Shown: positions 27,201-34,171, counted from the stretch's first letter. The stretch: 64,000 nucleotides of DNA from Mycobacterium sp. OTB74 (GCF_029892685.1 NZ_JARXVD010000010.1:124001-188000); one strand, 5' to 3'. Made by a program: numbers and translations. Notes: a model not told the origin generated them from the sequence alone.

Positions 27201-29521
27201 CCTACGCGTACGACCCGCTGACCTTCCGGCTCACCCAACTGGTGACCACCCGAAATCCCGCGACGTTTCCCGGCGACGACCCGCACCCCGCCACGACTGG
27301 CTGGCCTGGCCGGCTGCTGCAAAACCTCAGCTACGCCTACGACCCCGCCGGAAACATCACTCACATCGCCGACGACGCCCAGCAAACCATCTTCTTCAAC
27401 AATCAACGCATTGAACCCAGCAATGACTACGTATACGACGCGATCTACCGGCTGATCCAAGCCGGCGGACGCGAACATGTCGGCTCGAACGGTGTGCTGA
27501 TTCCGTACTCGTATAACGACGCCGGGCGCGTGGGACTAACCCCGCAGCCCGGCGACGGCAATGCCATGGGCATCTACACCGAACGCTATGTCTACGACGC
27601 CGTCGGCAACTTCCTGCAGATGCAGCACCGCGGTAGCGCCTCCCTGCAGGCTGGCTGGACGCGCGCGTACACGTACGTGGAACCCAGCCTGATCGAAGAC
27701 GGCAACGCCGGCGCCCTGCTCAAGACCAGCAACCGACTCACCCGAACCACGCTGAACCCCAACGGAAACAACCCCATAACCGAGCCGTACAGCTACGACC
27801 CGCACGGCAACATGACATCGTTCCCGCACCTGTCAGCGGTGCGGTGGAACTTCGCCGATCAACTCCAGACGACCTCGCGGCAGGTTGTCACCAACGGCGG
27901 CACGCCCGAGACCACCTACTACGTCTACGACAGCAACGGACAACGCGTCCGCAAAGTGACGGAACGCTTTGCCCCGGATGTGCAAACGCCCGCGCGCAAG
28001 GACGAACGCATCTGTCTCGGGGGCTTCGAGGTCTATCGCACCTATGAAAACGACGGGACAACAACGCTATTGGAGCGCGAGACCCTGCACGTCATGGACG
28101 ACAAGCAGCGCATCGCACTGGTTGAAACACGCACCCTCGACACCGACGGAAACGACCAGGCGCCGCAGCAGCTGATCCGCTACCAGCTCGGGAACCACCT
28201 CGGTTCGGTCAGCCTCGAACTAGACGACCGCGCGCAGATCATCTCCTACGAGGAATACGCGCCGTTCGGGAGTACCACATATCAGGCGGTCCGCAGTCAA
28301 ACGGAAACACCTAAGCGGTATCGGTACACCGGGATGGAGCGCGACGGGGAGAACGGGTTCGGATACCACGGCGCGCGGTATTACGCGCCGTGGCTTGGAC
28401 GATGGACAACTTCTGATCCATCCGGGCTCATCGACGGAACTAACTTGTTTCGCTACGGCAGGGACAATCCACTGAAATGGTTGGACCCCGGTGGTACTGA
28501 TAGCCATCCCCCTGAACGATCACGGTCGAAACCAGAGGCCGTGCCCAATGCAATTGCCCGCGGGCTGTGGCGCCAGGTCGAGGCAGTATTAGGGGCTGTA
28601 GACGCAGCCCTACGCCCTTTAGGCACCGACGTGGCACTAAGGGATCTATATAAGGGTCTGATTACGTCGAACTCTTCGAAAGCGGTGAACGCTATTAAGG
28701 CATTGAATATTGACGCGGCAGGCGCTGATGCCGCCGCTCAGATCGCCAAGGGTGCAAGCGATTACCGAAATAATGTGCGCGTTGCAACACGCACCAAAAT
28801 GAGCCCTCTTGGGAAGGTTACCTCGGAGGGAATAGGTAAAAGGAGTGATTGGAGTGACATAATAAAGAAGGGTGACCCATTCGACACAGCCCTGAGCCCT
28901 GAGCAACGCATTGCAATCGCGGAGACTATTGCTACCAAATCGGGTGCGCCACGATCGACCGCTGGGTTTATCTGGTTCCAAAGAGGGGTCAAAACGCTTC
29001 CGGTTATAGGCGCCTTCTTTAACGGGCTTGAAATGGGAAGTGGGATAAACGAAATTGAACGAGGCGAAGTAGCGCCCGGAATTATCGATATCAGCGAAGG
29101 AGGCGGAAATTTAGCATTATCGATAGGAACCATTCACGGCGTCCGGACGGGGGCGATCGGTATCGCAGAAGGTACTGGCGCGGCTACATGCTTTACAACG
29201 CTAGTTGCGGGAGCCTCGCTCATGTTTGGATTTGAGGAATCGAGGCGAAGTGCCAGGGGCGAAACGCTCCTCGCTGACAGCGCAAATGAGGATTGGACGA
29301 AGTGGCAGCGTGAAGAATTGCAGCGCAGAGATACCGAGGGACGTAGCGCTGGGGGAGCCGCAAGATACGTGGCGAGTGAGTTCGGGAAGGATATTACCGG
29401 CGGACTGATCGCCGCGCGGCATGGGACCACGATAGCTATCGGAGCTACGGTAGACGCCGCAGTGTGGGTCGGCGGCAAAGCCAACTCGATCGCCAGTGCT
29501 GTGTCGAACTGGCTGCCGTGA
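21296..29521 (+). CDS. TcB-TcC fusion (SpvB/TcdB + RHS core + C-terminal toxin)
   Basis: 2741 aa from the coupled ATG (MTLPTSESAP). After a Pro-rich start, residues about 45-360 are the SpvB domain (GTGSMSVPIATSPGRSGFGP). FG-GAP/VCBS propeller repeats follow (DLDGDGLTDILL, DLSGDGLTDLVR, DIDGSGTTDIVY), which in TcB form the TcA docking gate, then TcdB middle domains. YD/RHS repeats run to the RHS core: RYRYTGMERDGENGFGYHG from residue 2341, then GARYYAPWLGRW and DPGG at 2397-2400. TcC cleaves itself after this core, leaving the C-terminal toxin free inside the shell. The remaining 341 residues are the effector. TcB-TcC fusions are known. No signal peptide. It is the last gene of the operon. 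Confidence 0.93.
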   Translation: MTLPTSESAPAGAPPANPSLPQPQPGGDSAQTPPQVSAPTITLPKGGGAIRGIGEKFGVNPVTGTGSMSVPIATSPGRSGFGPQLSLSYDSGSGNGPFGFGWSLSIPSITRKTDKGLPRYADADDSDVFLLSGAEDLVPELAYDASGQLVLNNGQPVTVETQRTISIDGATETYLVRRYRPRIEGLFARIERWTRTDGDVHWRSITPDNVLTLYGADAGSRITDPADARRVFSWLISETRDDKGNAVVYEYRPDDGLGVDMARPDERHRGGPDDPRRRVNRFPKRVRYGNPQPLLDATGVRPHRLSAQDIAGAGWMFEVVFDYGDHDPAAPGPDDDRIVDATGTPRYPWPLRPDPFSRYRARFEVRTTRLCRRILMFHHFPDVPDVGADCLVSSTDLTHTQPTDPGAPIYSMLTMATHSAYRRGADGSYLSKSLPPVEFSYTEPIVQNTVHTIDPDSLASLPEGVDGSTYRWVDLYGEGLSGVLTEQAGGWFYKPNLSPLDDDATGTAGTARLGPLQTVGAKPAPTLAAGAQFMDLSGDGQPHLVQFDGPTPGSYEYDPSGGWQPFRPFTSRPNLDFGDPNLRFLDLDGDGLTDILLTEQDALIWHESLGDNGFGPARRTVQAVDEERGPHLVFAEAVQTIFLADLSGDGLTDLVRIRNGEICYWPNLGYGQFGAKITMDNAPWFDNLTEFDPKRVRLADIDGSGTTDIVYLHRGGPRLYFNQSGNSWSTPHTVAGFPRLDDMATAAVVDLLGNGTACLVWSSPLPGDAGRQMRYIDLMGGQKPNLLTRTDNNLGAETVVTYAPSTKFYLQDQRAGTPWVTRLPFPVHVVEQSESVDWVGRNRFTSRYAYHHGYFDGEEREFRGFGMVEQWDTELLAALTTDGAFPVGENIDTATYVPPVHTKTWFHTGVYIGGGHVSDVYAGEYFREPGLTDADAQALLLPDTVLPTGLSADEEREACRALKGAMLRQEVYADDAGPAASPAQIARAATPYTVTEQNYAVRTLQPRGLNPYCVFYRHVNEALNFHYERDPADPRLQHTLTLEVDAYGNVLKEAAIGYGRRTTIRITDNQGQTQQAPNPGLAALTLTDQAKQTITLLTYTEHHLTNSIEADDAYRTPQAADAATYELTGYTPTGTAGRFRAADLVESDPNAVGQLRQRFSTEIPYEATPTGGECRRPIERQRILYRRDDLTGLLPLGQLESLALAGENYRLAFTPGLLTQIFQRPRSGQSPEPLLPDPVSVLGGQGADQGGYVLSQDLKGDNRFPADDPDNHWWIPSGRTYFSAGASDDATTELGQAQAHFFLGRRYRDAFGYDTTITFDANDLLAIERYDALNNQVTVDVNDYRVLQPRLISDPNGNQTEVGFDTLGLVVGTAVMGKPQPAPAEGDSLTGFITDPPQSQIDDFFTAPDPHTVAPGLLHDATTRVIYDVDRFRRSRQAHPDDHTLWQPACAATLTRETHATATLPPQGLKIQIGFAYSDGFGRVIQQKVQAEPGPVIGGGSSVDPRWVCSGWTIFNNKGKPVRQYEPFFTASTGFEFGVQVGVSLVVFYDPADRVIATLHPNNTYDKVVFDPWQTITYDVNDTCATRNDQTGDPRTDTDISGYVANYFADLAANTATPWQTWYSQRAGGTLGPDEQTAATRAAAHADTPTIAHADALGRPFLTVARNRVVCPGHDLDGTEDQFNTRVDLDIEGNQRAVRDAVVQAGDQQGRIVMRYDYNMLATRIHHLSMEAGARWTLNDVTGKPIRSWDSRAHTITTAYDALRRPTGQTIRGSTADSDPRTLGRDTLIATTEYGEPAPNAAPADQDRAQQLNLRTRIYRHRDTAGIVTNARVDASDASLEAYDFKGNPLHSTRQLVSDYTAIPDWSNTPALDDETFEASTLYDALNRPIQSIAPHSSLPGTKLNIVQPVFNEANLLARVDVWLDHGNEPTGALDPANDAPSPVGVAGLEHNAKGQRLRIDYKNGAATTYAYDPLTFRLTQLVTTRNPATFPGDDPHPATTGWPGRLLQNLSYAYDPAGNITHIADDAQQTIFFNNQRIEPSNDYVYDAIYRLIQAGGREHVGSNGVLIPYSYNDAGRVGLTPQPGDGNAMGIYTERYVYDAVGNFLQMQHRGSASLQAGWTRAYTYVEPSLIEDGNAGALLKTSNRLTRTTLNPNGNNPITEPYSYDPHGNMTSFPHLSAVRWNFADQLQTTSRQVVTNGGTPETTYYVYDSNGQRVRKVTERFAPDVQTPARKDERICLGGFEVYRTYENDGTTTLLERETLHVMDDKQRIALVETRTLDTDGNDQAPQQLIRYQLGNHLGSVSLELDDRAQIISYEEYAPFGSTTYQAVRSQTETPKRYRYTGMERDGENGFGYHGARYYAPWLGRWTTSDPSGLIDGTNLFRYGRDNPLKWLDPGGTDSHPPERSRSKPEAVPNAIARGLWRQVEAVLGAVDAALRPLGTDVALRDLYKGLITSNSSKAVNAIKALNIDAAGADAAAQIAKGASDYRNNVRVATRTKMSPLGKVTSEGIGKRSDWSDIIKKGDPFDTALSPEQRIAIAETIATKSGAPRSTAGFIWFQRGVKTLPVIGAFFNGLEMGSGINEIERGEVAPGIIDISEGGGNLALSIGTIHGVRTGAIGIAEGTGAATCFTTLVAGASLMFGFEESRRSARGETLLADSANEDWTKWQREELQRRDTEGRSAGGAARYVASEFGKDITGGLIAARHGTTIAIGATVDAAVWVGGKANSIASAVSNWLP
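28496..29521 (+). other. Hypervariable C-terminal toxin domain of the TcB-TcC fusion
   Basis: Starts just after the DPGG end of the RHS core; 341 aa. Base composition drops visibly from the GC-rich coding upstream, and codons rare in mycobacteria appear (ATA ATA AAG AAG, AGA, TTA). The first part is charged and helical. From about residue 2550 there are several Gly-rich hydrophobic segments (TLPVIGAFFNGLEMGSG, LALSIGTIHGVRTGAIG, CFTTLVAGASLMFGF). I recognise no ADP-ribosyltransferase, Rho-deamidase, nuclease or protease motif. A membrane-active or pore-forming effector is possible from hydrophobicity alone. The composition shift fits module swapping at the RHS boundary. Confidence 0.8.
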
Positions 29522-29881
29522 TCTCCCTACCGGTGTTCCGATGGTGGCGTGAGCTGCATATGACTGCTCTGTGGGTAGATCTATGCCCTGCTGGACATTC
29601 AGATTTTGCGCGCCGGTGCCGTCGTTGATGAAGGAATAAGGCGATTTGCGTTGCAGCCCAATGCGATCCCGATAATGATGCCGTGCTGCCGGGTGGCTGA
29701 GTACGACGGTGTACCCTGCGATTTCCCGGAGCTCCACGGTTCATTGCTCACTTCAGGCTAGAAGGCCGATGGTCGGCGTGATGCGATATCACGGAAGTGT
29801 TGCATGCCGGATGGACGCTCATCGCCGTTAGCCGGCAGCTGTTCGGAGTGGCGCCATGAAGTTCCGTGCTTAGCCGGCAGT
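29522..29881 (+). other. Gene-free stretch after the Tc operon
   Basis: No convincing gene on either strand. A minus-strand reading beginning MELREIAGYTVVLSHPAARH at 29737 looks protein-like for about 60 codons but then runs into the toxin gene antisense; it may be a remnant. No clear hairpin-plus-T terminator is seen after the toxin stop. Confidence 0.4.
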
Positions 29882-30001
29882 CCGTGGTTTCCGTTCCGTC
29901 AGGTCTGGGCGCGGCTGGACAGCGAGCGGCGGGCCGAGCTGGAGGATCGGGTCGGGGTCCAAATCACGTCACGAATGCCCGCCGAACCGAACCCGGTCTG
30001 A
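29882..30001 (+). pseudogene. C-terminal gene remnant homologous to the ADP-ribosyltransferase-like gene at 56.5 kb
   Basis: A 39-codon fragment reads PWFPFRQVWARLDSERRAEL and continues EDRVGVQITS to a stop. Over 30 residues it matches the C-terminus of the 56534-57409 product (PWHPFDQVWARLSVDRQVEL) at 19 positions without gaps. No upstream part is present in any frame; the sequence before it is unrelated. It is therefore a decayed or recombined tail of a paralogous gene, marking a rearrangement next to the Tc operon. Confidence 0.6.
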
Positions 30002-30238
30002 CAAGGCGTCCCCCATATCAGAGCTGGCGCCGGAACTTCCGCAACATGTCGTTGACGATCTCGAACTTCCTGCGATCGAGTTCTCCCGCAGTCTCGGCGC
30101 TGTTTTCACCACCCGAGCAATATCCACGGGCGGGTGCTTCGATTTCTATCGAAGGTCCGTTTCGGTAAGGATTGGGGATGCGCCGTGGGGAAGCGGATCG
30201 CCTTAGTCCACGCCTGCATGGCTATCGGCCCCTTGGGT

Positions 30239-30751
30239 TTACTCCTCGGCTGTTTGCTCTTTGGCCGCCTTATTGTTCCCGAACAACCCGAAACGCCTGA
30301 CGACCCAAAGGCACAGGACCCAGAAACATCCAAAAAAAATGGTTTGAACGACATTAAAAGCCAGCCAGGAATCAAAAGCCTCGTACCTCACAGTCGAGTC
30401 AAAGGACGTTCTTCGCCACAACATGCCATCGGAATGGCGCTCCCAGCGAGCATCCCCGCTGATGGCGCTTATCACCTCTAAGACCACTACATAAAGAACG
30501 CCGCCCACAAGGGCAAAAGAGCTAACAGAAGGCTTCGGAGGCTCAATCATAAGCGACACACGGCGCTCGACGCTCGTTAGCAGTCGGCTTTTGGCCTCGC
30601 CCTCTGGCAGTTTGGCCCAGATGTCCAGATCCGACGCGGCCGAAGCGCGATTGTCCCGGCGCTTCAGCCATTCCGCGATCATTACAGATGCGACACTGGA
30701 ACCCAGCAATCCGATGAGCGCGACGAAGACTGCTTGCGACATGCCGATCAT
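30239..30751 (-). CDS. Small membrane protein (170 aa)
   Basis: From the ATG giving MIGMSQAVFV there is an N-terminal membrane segment (AVFVALIGLLGSSVASVMIA), a cytoplasmic charged loop (LKRRDNRASAASDLDIWAKL), then two more membrane segments (FALVGGVLYVVVLEVISAI and FNVVQTIFFGCFWVLCLWVV) and a polar tail. Longer in-frame starts read as shadow sequence. GC content is lower than the neighbours, suggesting recent acquisition. No family is recognised. Its closeness to the toxin operon makes an immunity role conceivable but unsupported. Confidence 0.7.
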   Translation of the reverse strand: MIGMSQAVFVALIGLLGSSVASVMIAEWLKRRDNRASAASDLDIWAKLPEGEAKSRLLTSVERRVSLMIEPPKPSVSSFALVGGVLYVVVLEVISAISGDARWERHSDGMLWRRTSFDSTVRYEAFDSWLAFNVVQTIFFGCFWVLCLWVVRRFGLFGNNKAAKEQTAEE

Positions 30752-30908
30752 CGTCTCACTGCCCCGTGACCGGTGGGGCGAATACGGATCGGAGGCAACG
30801 GCTGTTCCGCGTTGTGCCGCTTCGGCGATCCTGTCGTCGGACCGCCGCAGGAAGCAGATCGCCCAGTCACGTCTGCGCGACGAAGTGGAGCGATTCACGA
30901 GCGAATTT

Positions 30909-31193
30909 TCAGGGGCAGCGGCCCCGCAGACGCCGGACGCGGCAGCACTCAATTCGGCCCTGGCCGTTGTCCGGCACGCGATCGGACGCATCGAGGCGGT
31001 GGCCGATGACGTGGTCACCTGCATCACTGCGATCATCGAGCTCCGATCCGATGCGGTCCACTTCGTCGCGCAGCCGGTTCCGTTGCACGGTCAGCAGATC
31101 GATCTGAGCCTGGCACAGGCACGTGGCGGTCGCCATGGCGGCCTCCCAGCCTTGTTGGCGGGCCCACTGTTCTGCTGTCGGTGCCATGCTCAT
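30909..31193 (-). CDS. Small coiled-coil protein (94 aa), tentative
   Basis: An ATG (MSMAPTAEQWARQQGWEAAM) is preceded by GAGGAG eight bases upstream, a strong ribosome site. Residues 20-55 form a helical coiled-coil (QAQIDLLTVQRNRLRDEVDR), while the last 35 residues are Arg/Cys-rich and less protein-like, so the gene may be shortened by a frameshift. An overlapping plus-strand frame also has high third-position GC, which leaves some doubt. No family recognised. Confidence 0.45.
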   Translation of the reverse strand: MSMAPTAEQWARQQGWEAAMATATCLCQAQIDLLTVQRNRLRDEVDRIGSELDDRSDAGDHVIGHRLDASDRVPDNGQGRIECCRVRRLRGRCP

Positions 31194-31302
31194 CGACTCG
31201 TCTCCTCACCGGTAGTGCCTCTGCTGCACGTTGTACTGCGGCACAGTGGCGAGACAGCCGCCGCGGCGCGGGTTGGCGCGGGTGCTGCGAGGGCGGCACG
31301 GG

Positions 31303-31734
31303 TCAGGGCGCCCCCGCATCCTCGTGTTGGGTCCGCGAAGCGGTGGCCAGCTTGGCGGCCTCGACCAGGTGGGTGGCTGCGCGGTGCATCTTCTTGCACT
31401 CGGTGGCGGACAAGGCTTCGGCGGCGTAAGCGGCCTTGTTCTTCATCACCAGCAGGGTGTTCAGGTGCTTGACCGATCCCTTGTCCGCTTGCGCCAGCAG
31501 CGCGGTCGCCTCGCTGTGGTTGTCGCTTTTGGAGTGCTTTCCGAGTCTGACGCAGCAGATCACGTCCGAGGCGGCGATGCCGGCATCGACGAACAGGTCG
31601 CCGGCTGCGCTGGTCGCGGTCGCATCGAATTCCAGAACGGTTTCGCCGGCGCCGAGGAATTCGATCGCCTTGGCTCGCCGTCCGGCGATCACCGCGGGCG
31701 TCGACGGGTTGGTGCGCGGATCTGCGGGTGCCAT
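31303..31734 (-). CDS. Small helical protein downstream of MNT nucleotidyltransferase (HEPN-like candidate)
   Basis: 143 aa; the ATG overlaps the stop of the nucleotidyltransferase gene (TGATG) and has GAGG upstream, so the two are coupled. The sequence is helical: RAKAIEFLGAGETVLEFDAT, then AAGDLFVDAGIAASDVICCV, a Lys/His/Ser turn (RLGKHSKSDNHSEA) and further helices. This resembles the all-helical partner encoded next to MNT-type nucleotidyltransferases. The canonical HEPN Rx4-6H is not clear: there is an Arg and several His in RLGKHSKSDNH but with unusual spacing. It could be a HEPN-fold toxin relative that has lost or changed the catalytic motif. Confidence 0.7.
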   Translation of the reverse strand: MAPADPRTNPSTPAVIAGRRAKAIEFLGAGETVLEFDATATSAAGDLFVDAGIAASDVICCVRLGKHSKSDNHSEATALLAQADKGSVKHLNTLLVMKNKAAYAAEALSATECKKMHRAATHLVEAAKLATASRTQHEDAGAP

Positions 31735-32405
31735 CAGGACCTCGCCGCCATCGGACGGTGCCGGTTGGTCGTACGCAGTTGCGTTTTGAGCCACCCCGGC
31801 GGACCCGCGACGGTTCGGCCGTCCCGGGCCACCTCGCGCAGCAGCGGCTCGCCGGCGGCGATGGCGGTGTGCAGGTCCTGCTCGGTGTACTCGACGACGC
31901 GTGCGTCGTTGCCGGTCCACGCCGTGACCGCCGTGGCGAGGTCGGCGACCTGCTGCTCCCACACCTGCGAATCATCGCCGGGGGCAACCGGTTCCGGCGC
32001 CGAGGAGCGGACCAGGAAGATGTCGATGTCGCTGTCGAGACGCATCCGGCCCGTCATCGCCGACCCGAACACCGCCGCGTACGCGGCCTTCTCGAGCCAT
32101 TCCGCCAGGTAGCGATCGAGCCGGTCCAGGAGCGTGTTGGCAAGGTTGGCGAGTTCCCGGATCGGCTGCGCCGCAAGGTGTTCGGCGTTGAACCGGAAGG
32201 TGTGGGTTCGGCCGACCTGGTCGTGCAGGACCACACCCTGCTCGGTCAGGCGTGTCAGGACTTTGCGGATCCCTTCACCGGAGACGTCGGGCAGGATGCG
32301 GTTGATCTGACTGATCGTGAATGTCACGTCCGCGGCGGCCAGAACCGCCAGGACATCACCGTCCAGGGTCGGGGTCACCGTGGACAGTGGCCGGTTCAGC
32401 TGCAT
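31734..32405 (-). CDS. Winged-helix + MNT-type nucleotidyltransferase (putative antitoxin)
   Basis: 223 aa. Residues 10-75 form a winged helix-turn-helix (ISQINRILPDVSGEGIRKVL, then a basic wing). Residues 108-210 are a minimal nucleotidyltransferase: FGSAMTGRMRLDSDIDIFLV contains GS (114-115), ten residues, then DxD (126, 128), the exact GSx10DxD of MntA-type enzymes. In type VII toxin-antitoxin systems MntA neutralises the HEPN toxin HepT by AMP transfer. Here the DNA-binding domain is fused to the enzyme, which would let it repress its own operon. The ATG follows GGAG by seven bases, and a perfect inverted repeat sits directly upstream. Coupled to the small helical gene. Confidence 0.85.
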   Translation of the reverse strand: MQLNRPLSTVTPTLDGDVLAVLAAADVTFTISQINRILPDVSGEGIRKVLTRLTEQGVVLHDQVGRTHTFRFNAEHLAAQPIRELANLANTLLDRLDRYLAEWLEKAAYAAVFGSAMTGRMRLDSDIDIFLVRSSAPEPVAPGDDSQVWEQQVADLATAVTAWTGNDARVVEYTEQDLHTAIAAGEPLLREVARDGRTVAGPPGWLKTQLRTTNRHRPMAARS

Positions 32406-32414
32406 CGGGATACT

Positions 32415-32462
32415 CCAATCTCTAACTAAAGTTAGAGTATCACAACTTTAGTTAGAGATTGG
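32415..32462. promoter_or_regulatory. 19-bp perfect inverted repeat, probable operator of the MNT operon
   Basis: Two 19-base arms (CCAATCTCTAACTAAAGTT and its exact complement) are separated by ten bases. Each arm contains the near-palindrome CTCTAAC-TAAA-GTTAGAG. The block is strongly AT-rich in a GC-rich region. It ends about ten bases before the ATG of the winged-helix nucleotidyltransferase and covers its likely promoter and the GGAG ribosome site. It fits a tandem binding site for an autoregulatory winged-helix protein and may also affect the divergent nuclease gene. Confidence 0.75.
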
Positions 32463-32597
32463 TTGCCGCTAGTGAAGGCAGGCGTCGGCTGCTGGAAGTC
32501 TGGAGTGGGTTCGCGGCGGGACGGCGGCGTGCCCGAAGAGCAGAGACGTTCATTTCGGGACTGTCGGACATTGGCTGTGGTCACGGCGCTTGCACTG

Positions 32598-32603
32598 GAT
32601 AAT
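32598..32603 (+). promoter_or_regulatory. -10 element (GATAAT) for leaderless nuclease gene
   Basis: GATAAT ends six bases before the ATG of the PD-(D/E)XK gene, which puts the transcription start on the A of ATG. This spacing is typical of mycobacterial leaderless genes. No good -35 is at the standard distance. Confidence 0.55.
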
Positions 32604-32609
32604 CCGCAC

Positions 32610-33968
32610 ATGGTCTTTGCGGAAATGTCCAAGGGGCGCGGAGGGATTGAGAATCGTCACGAACACGAGCCGAGCCCCAACGTACGGTGGGCCGTCGACG
32701 TAGCCAGAGCCGGTCATTCCCGCGAGGCGACGCGTGCCGGCCTGATCTGGGCCTTTTACGTGAATAGAGCGGATGCGGAGAGACGCGCCGCCGGCTGGAA
32801 CGCTCAACCGGGGCTGCATGCGATAGTGGTTCCCGCCTGGTACCAGGACGCTGCAACTTCGCCGTGGGAAACCCCTGAAGGTCGCGATGAGATGGACGCC
32901 GCCTACCTCGCGGCGGGTGTGCCGCGCCCCGATTGGCTGCAGGAGCTTTTCGACCGCGACGGCGATATCGGCGCGAACCGACAAGACCCAGGCGGCGAGC
33001 CCGTCGGCCGGGACCCGGCCGCGGAGCCGGTGGCGCTGACCGCAGAAACCGACACCGCCGATCCCGAACCTGTAGAAGAGGACAGCATCGATCCGCAGGA
33101 CGCGCTGATCATGTTGCGCGACATGGTCGCTGCGATCTCGCAGGAGGGGCGGACTGTCGAGCCGTTGGTGGTGCTGTTGTGGGCGCTGGGCCGGGCCCGC
33201 GCATTCCAGCCACAATTGACGCGGTACGGCGACGTGGTCGGCGAGTTGAGCGAATTGCTGCTGGCATGGGCTCCGGAGTCCGACCCTGTGCAGGTTTGGC
33301 TGGACTTGGCCGCCGCGTGGCCGCAGTGGTGGCAGATCGTCATGCCGACTTCGGCTGAGGCGTCCGAAGCGCCGAATCTTCAAGGGGGGCTATCGAACTC
33401 GATTTATGAGCTGGCTGCGCTCGACACCAGCTGGAATCTGCAGGCGGAGCAGGTGCTGCGCGATGCGATCGGGCCCGGCCCGGAACTGTCCGACCTGCTG
33501 GTCACGGTCGGGCTTGCCGCGCCGCCGCAGGCAGCGGCGCCTGTCGGTGCGCAGCCCTACAAGGTCCCCGTCGAGCAGAACATCGTCGAGGAATACACCG
33601 TCGAATACGACGCCATGGCGTCTACGACCCGGCTGCGGCGAGAAGCGATGCTGCAGAACCGCTATGTAGAGCATTTGCGCGCCCAGGGTCACGCGGTGTG
33701 CGGGTACAGAATTCCGATTGACGGCCAGTATTTTCGCGCCGATCTGTACGACGGGACCACTGACGAGTTGATCGAAGTTAAATCCTCAGTCGACCGGGTC
33801 ACCATGCGCCTGGCGCTCGGGCAGATACTGGACTACGCGCGGGTGCTGCGGCCGACACTGTGCACGGTTCTGGTGCCCGAGCGGCCCGCCGACGGGTTGA
33901 TCGACCTGTTCGGCGATCATGAGGTGCGGCTCGTGTGGCCAACGGAAGCAGGCGAATTCGTCTCCTGA
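32610..33968 (+). CDS. PD-(D/E)XK nuclease-domain protein (452 aa)
   Basis: The ATG (MVFAEMSKGR) fits the -10 box spacing; upstream in-frame sequence reads as non-coding. The N-terminal 130 residues hold a Trp-rich domain (AGLIWAFYVNRADAERRAAG), followed by an acidic linker and a helical region. The C-terminal 80 residues carry a restriction-endonuclease-like core: Asp378 in FRADLYDG, Glu389 and Lys391 in LIEVKSS, then Gln405 and Tyr409 in GQILDYA, the QxxxY motif. This is the RecB/Mrr-type pattern of Mg-dependent DNA cleavage. It is divergent from the MNT pair with the inverted repeat between them. A defence role is plausible. No methylase accompanies it. Confidence 0.8.
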   Translation: MVFAEMSKGRGGIENRHEHEPSPNVRWAVDVARAGHSREATRAGLIWAFYVNRADAERRAAGWNAQPGLHAIVVPAWYQDAATSPWETPEGRDEMDAAYLAAGVPRPDWLQELFDRDGDIGANRQDPGGEPVGRDPAAEPVALTAETDTADPEPVEEDSIDPQDALIMLRDMVAAISQEGRTVEPLVVLLWALGRARAFQPQLTRYGDVVGELSELLLAWAPESDPVQVWLDLAAAWPQWWQIVMPTSAEASEAPNLQGGLSNSIYELAALDTSWNLQAEQVLRDAIGPGPELSDLLVTVGLAAPPQAAAPVGAQPYKVPVEQNIVEEYTVEYDAMASTTRLRREAMLQNRYVEHLRAQGHAVCGYRIPIDGQYFRADLYDGTTDELIEVKSSVDRVTMRLALGQILDYARVLRPTLCTVLVPERPADGLIDLFGDHEVRLVWPTEAGEFVS

Positions 33969-34171
33969 CGCGGTTGGAATCGACGTGTGCGCCGGACTGT
34001 CGAGCGCCCTCAAATCCGGTGTGCGGTGGCGAACGTCAGGCAGCCGTCAGCGACGGACTCGCGGGCTGGGCCCGGGGCCTAGCGCTGAGCTGAGGCTGGT
34101 GTGAGACGTCCTGCACTGCTCAGTGCGGATATGTCGGGCCTGCTGGCTAGGTTCAGCGGGAAAGGACGGTG

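Noticed and set aside
10598..29521. Non-ribosomal peptide or polyketide synthase because of gene size
   Set aside because: No adenylation, condensation, ketosynthase or carrier motifs; SpvB, RHS and TcA motifs are present instead.
29445..29744. Minus-strand immunity gene for the Tc toxin tip
   Set aside because: The readings are Arg/His/Ser-rich and mostly antisense to the toxin; Tc toxins act on eukaryotic cells and normally need no immunity gene.
30591..31472. Plus-strand ORF with high third-position GC and helical stretches opposite the small coiled-coil gene
   Set aside because: No ribosome site, its start lies inside the antisense membrane gene, and its C-terminal half becomes Arg/His-rich. 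The minus-strand ATG has GAGGAG at good spacing. Some doubt remains.
32415..32462. Insertion-sequence terminal inverted repeat or transcription terminator
   Set aside because: There is no transposase, the arms are too close for an IS, and no T tract follows a hairpin in the right place; position before a regulator gene fits an operator better.
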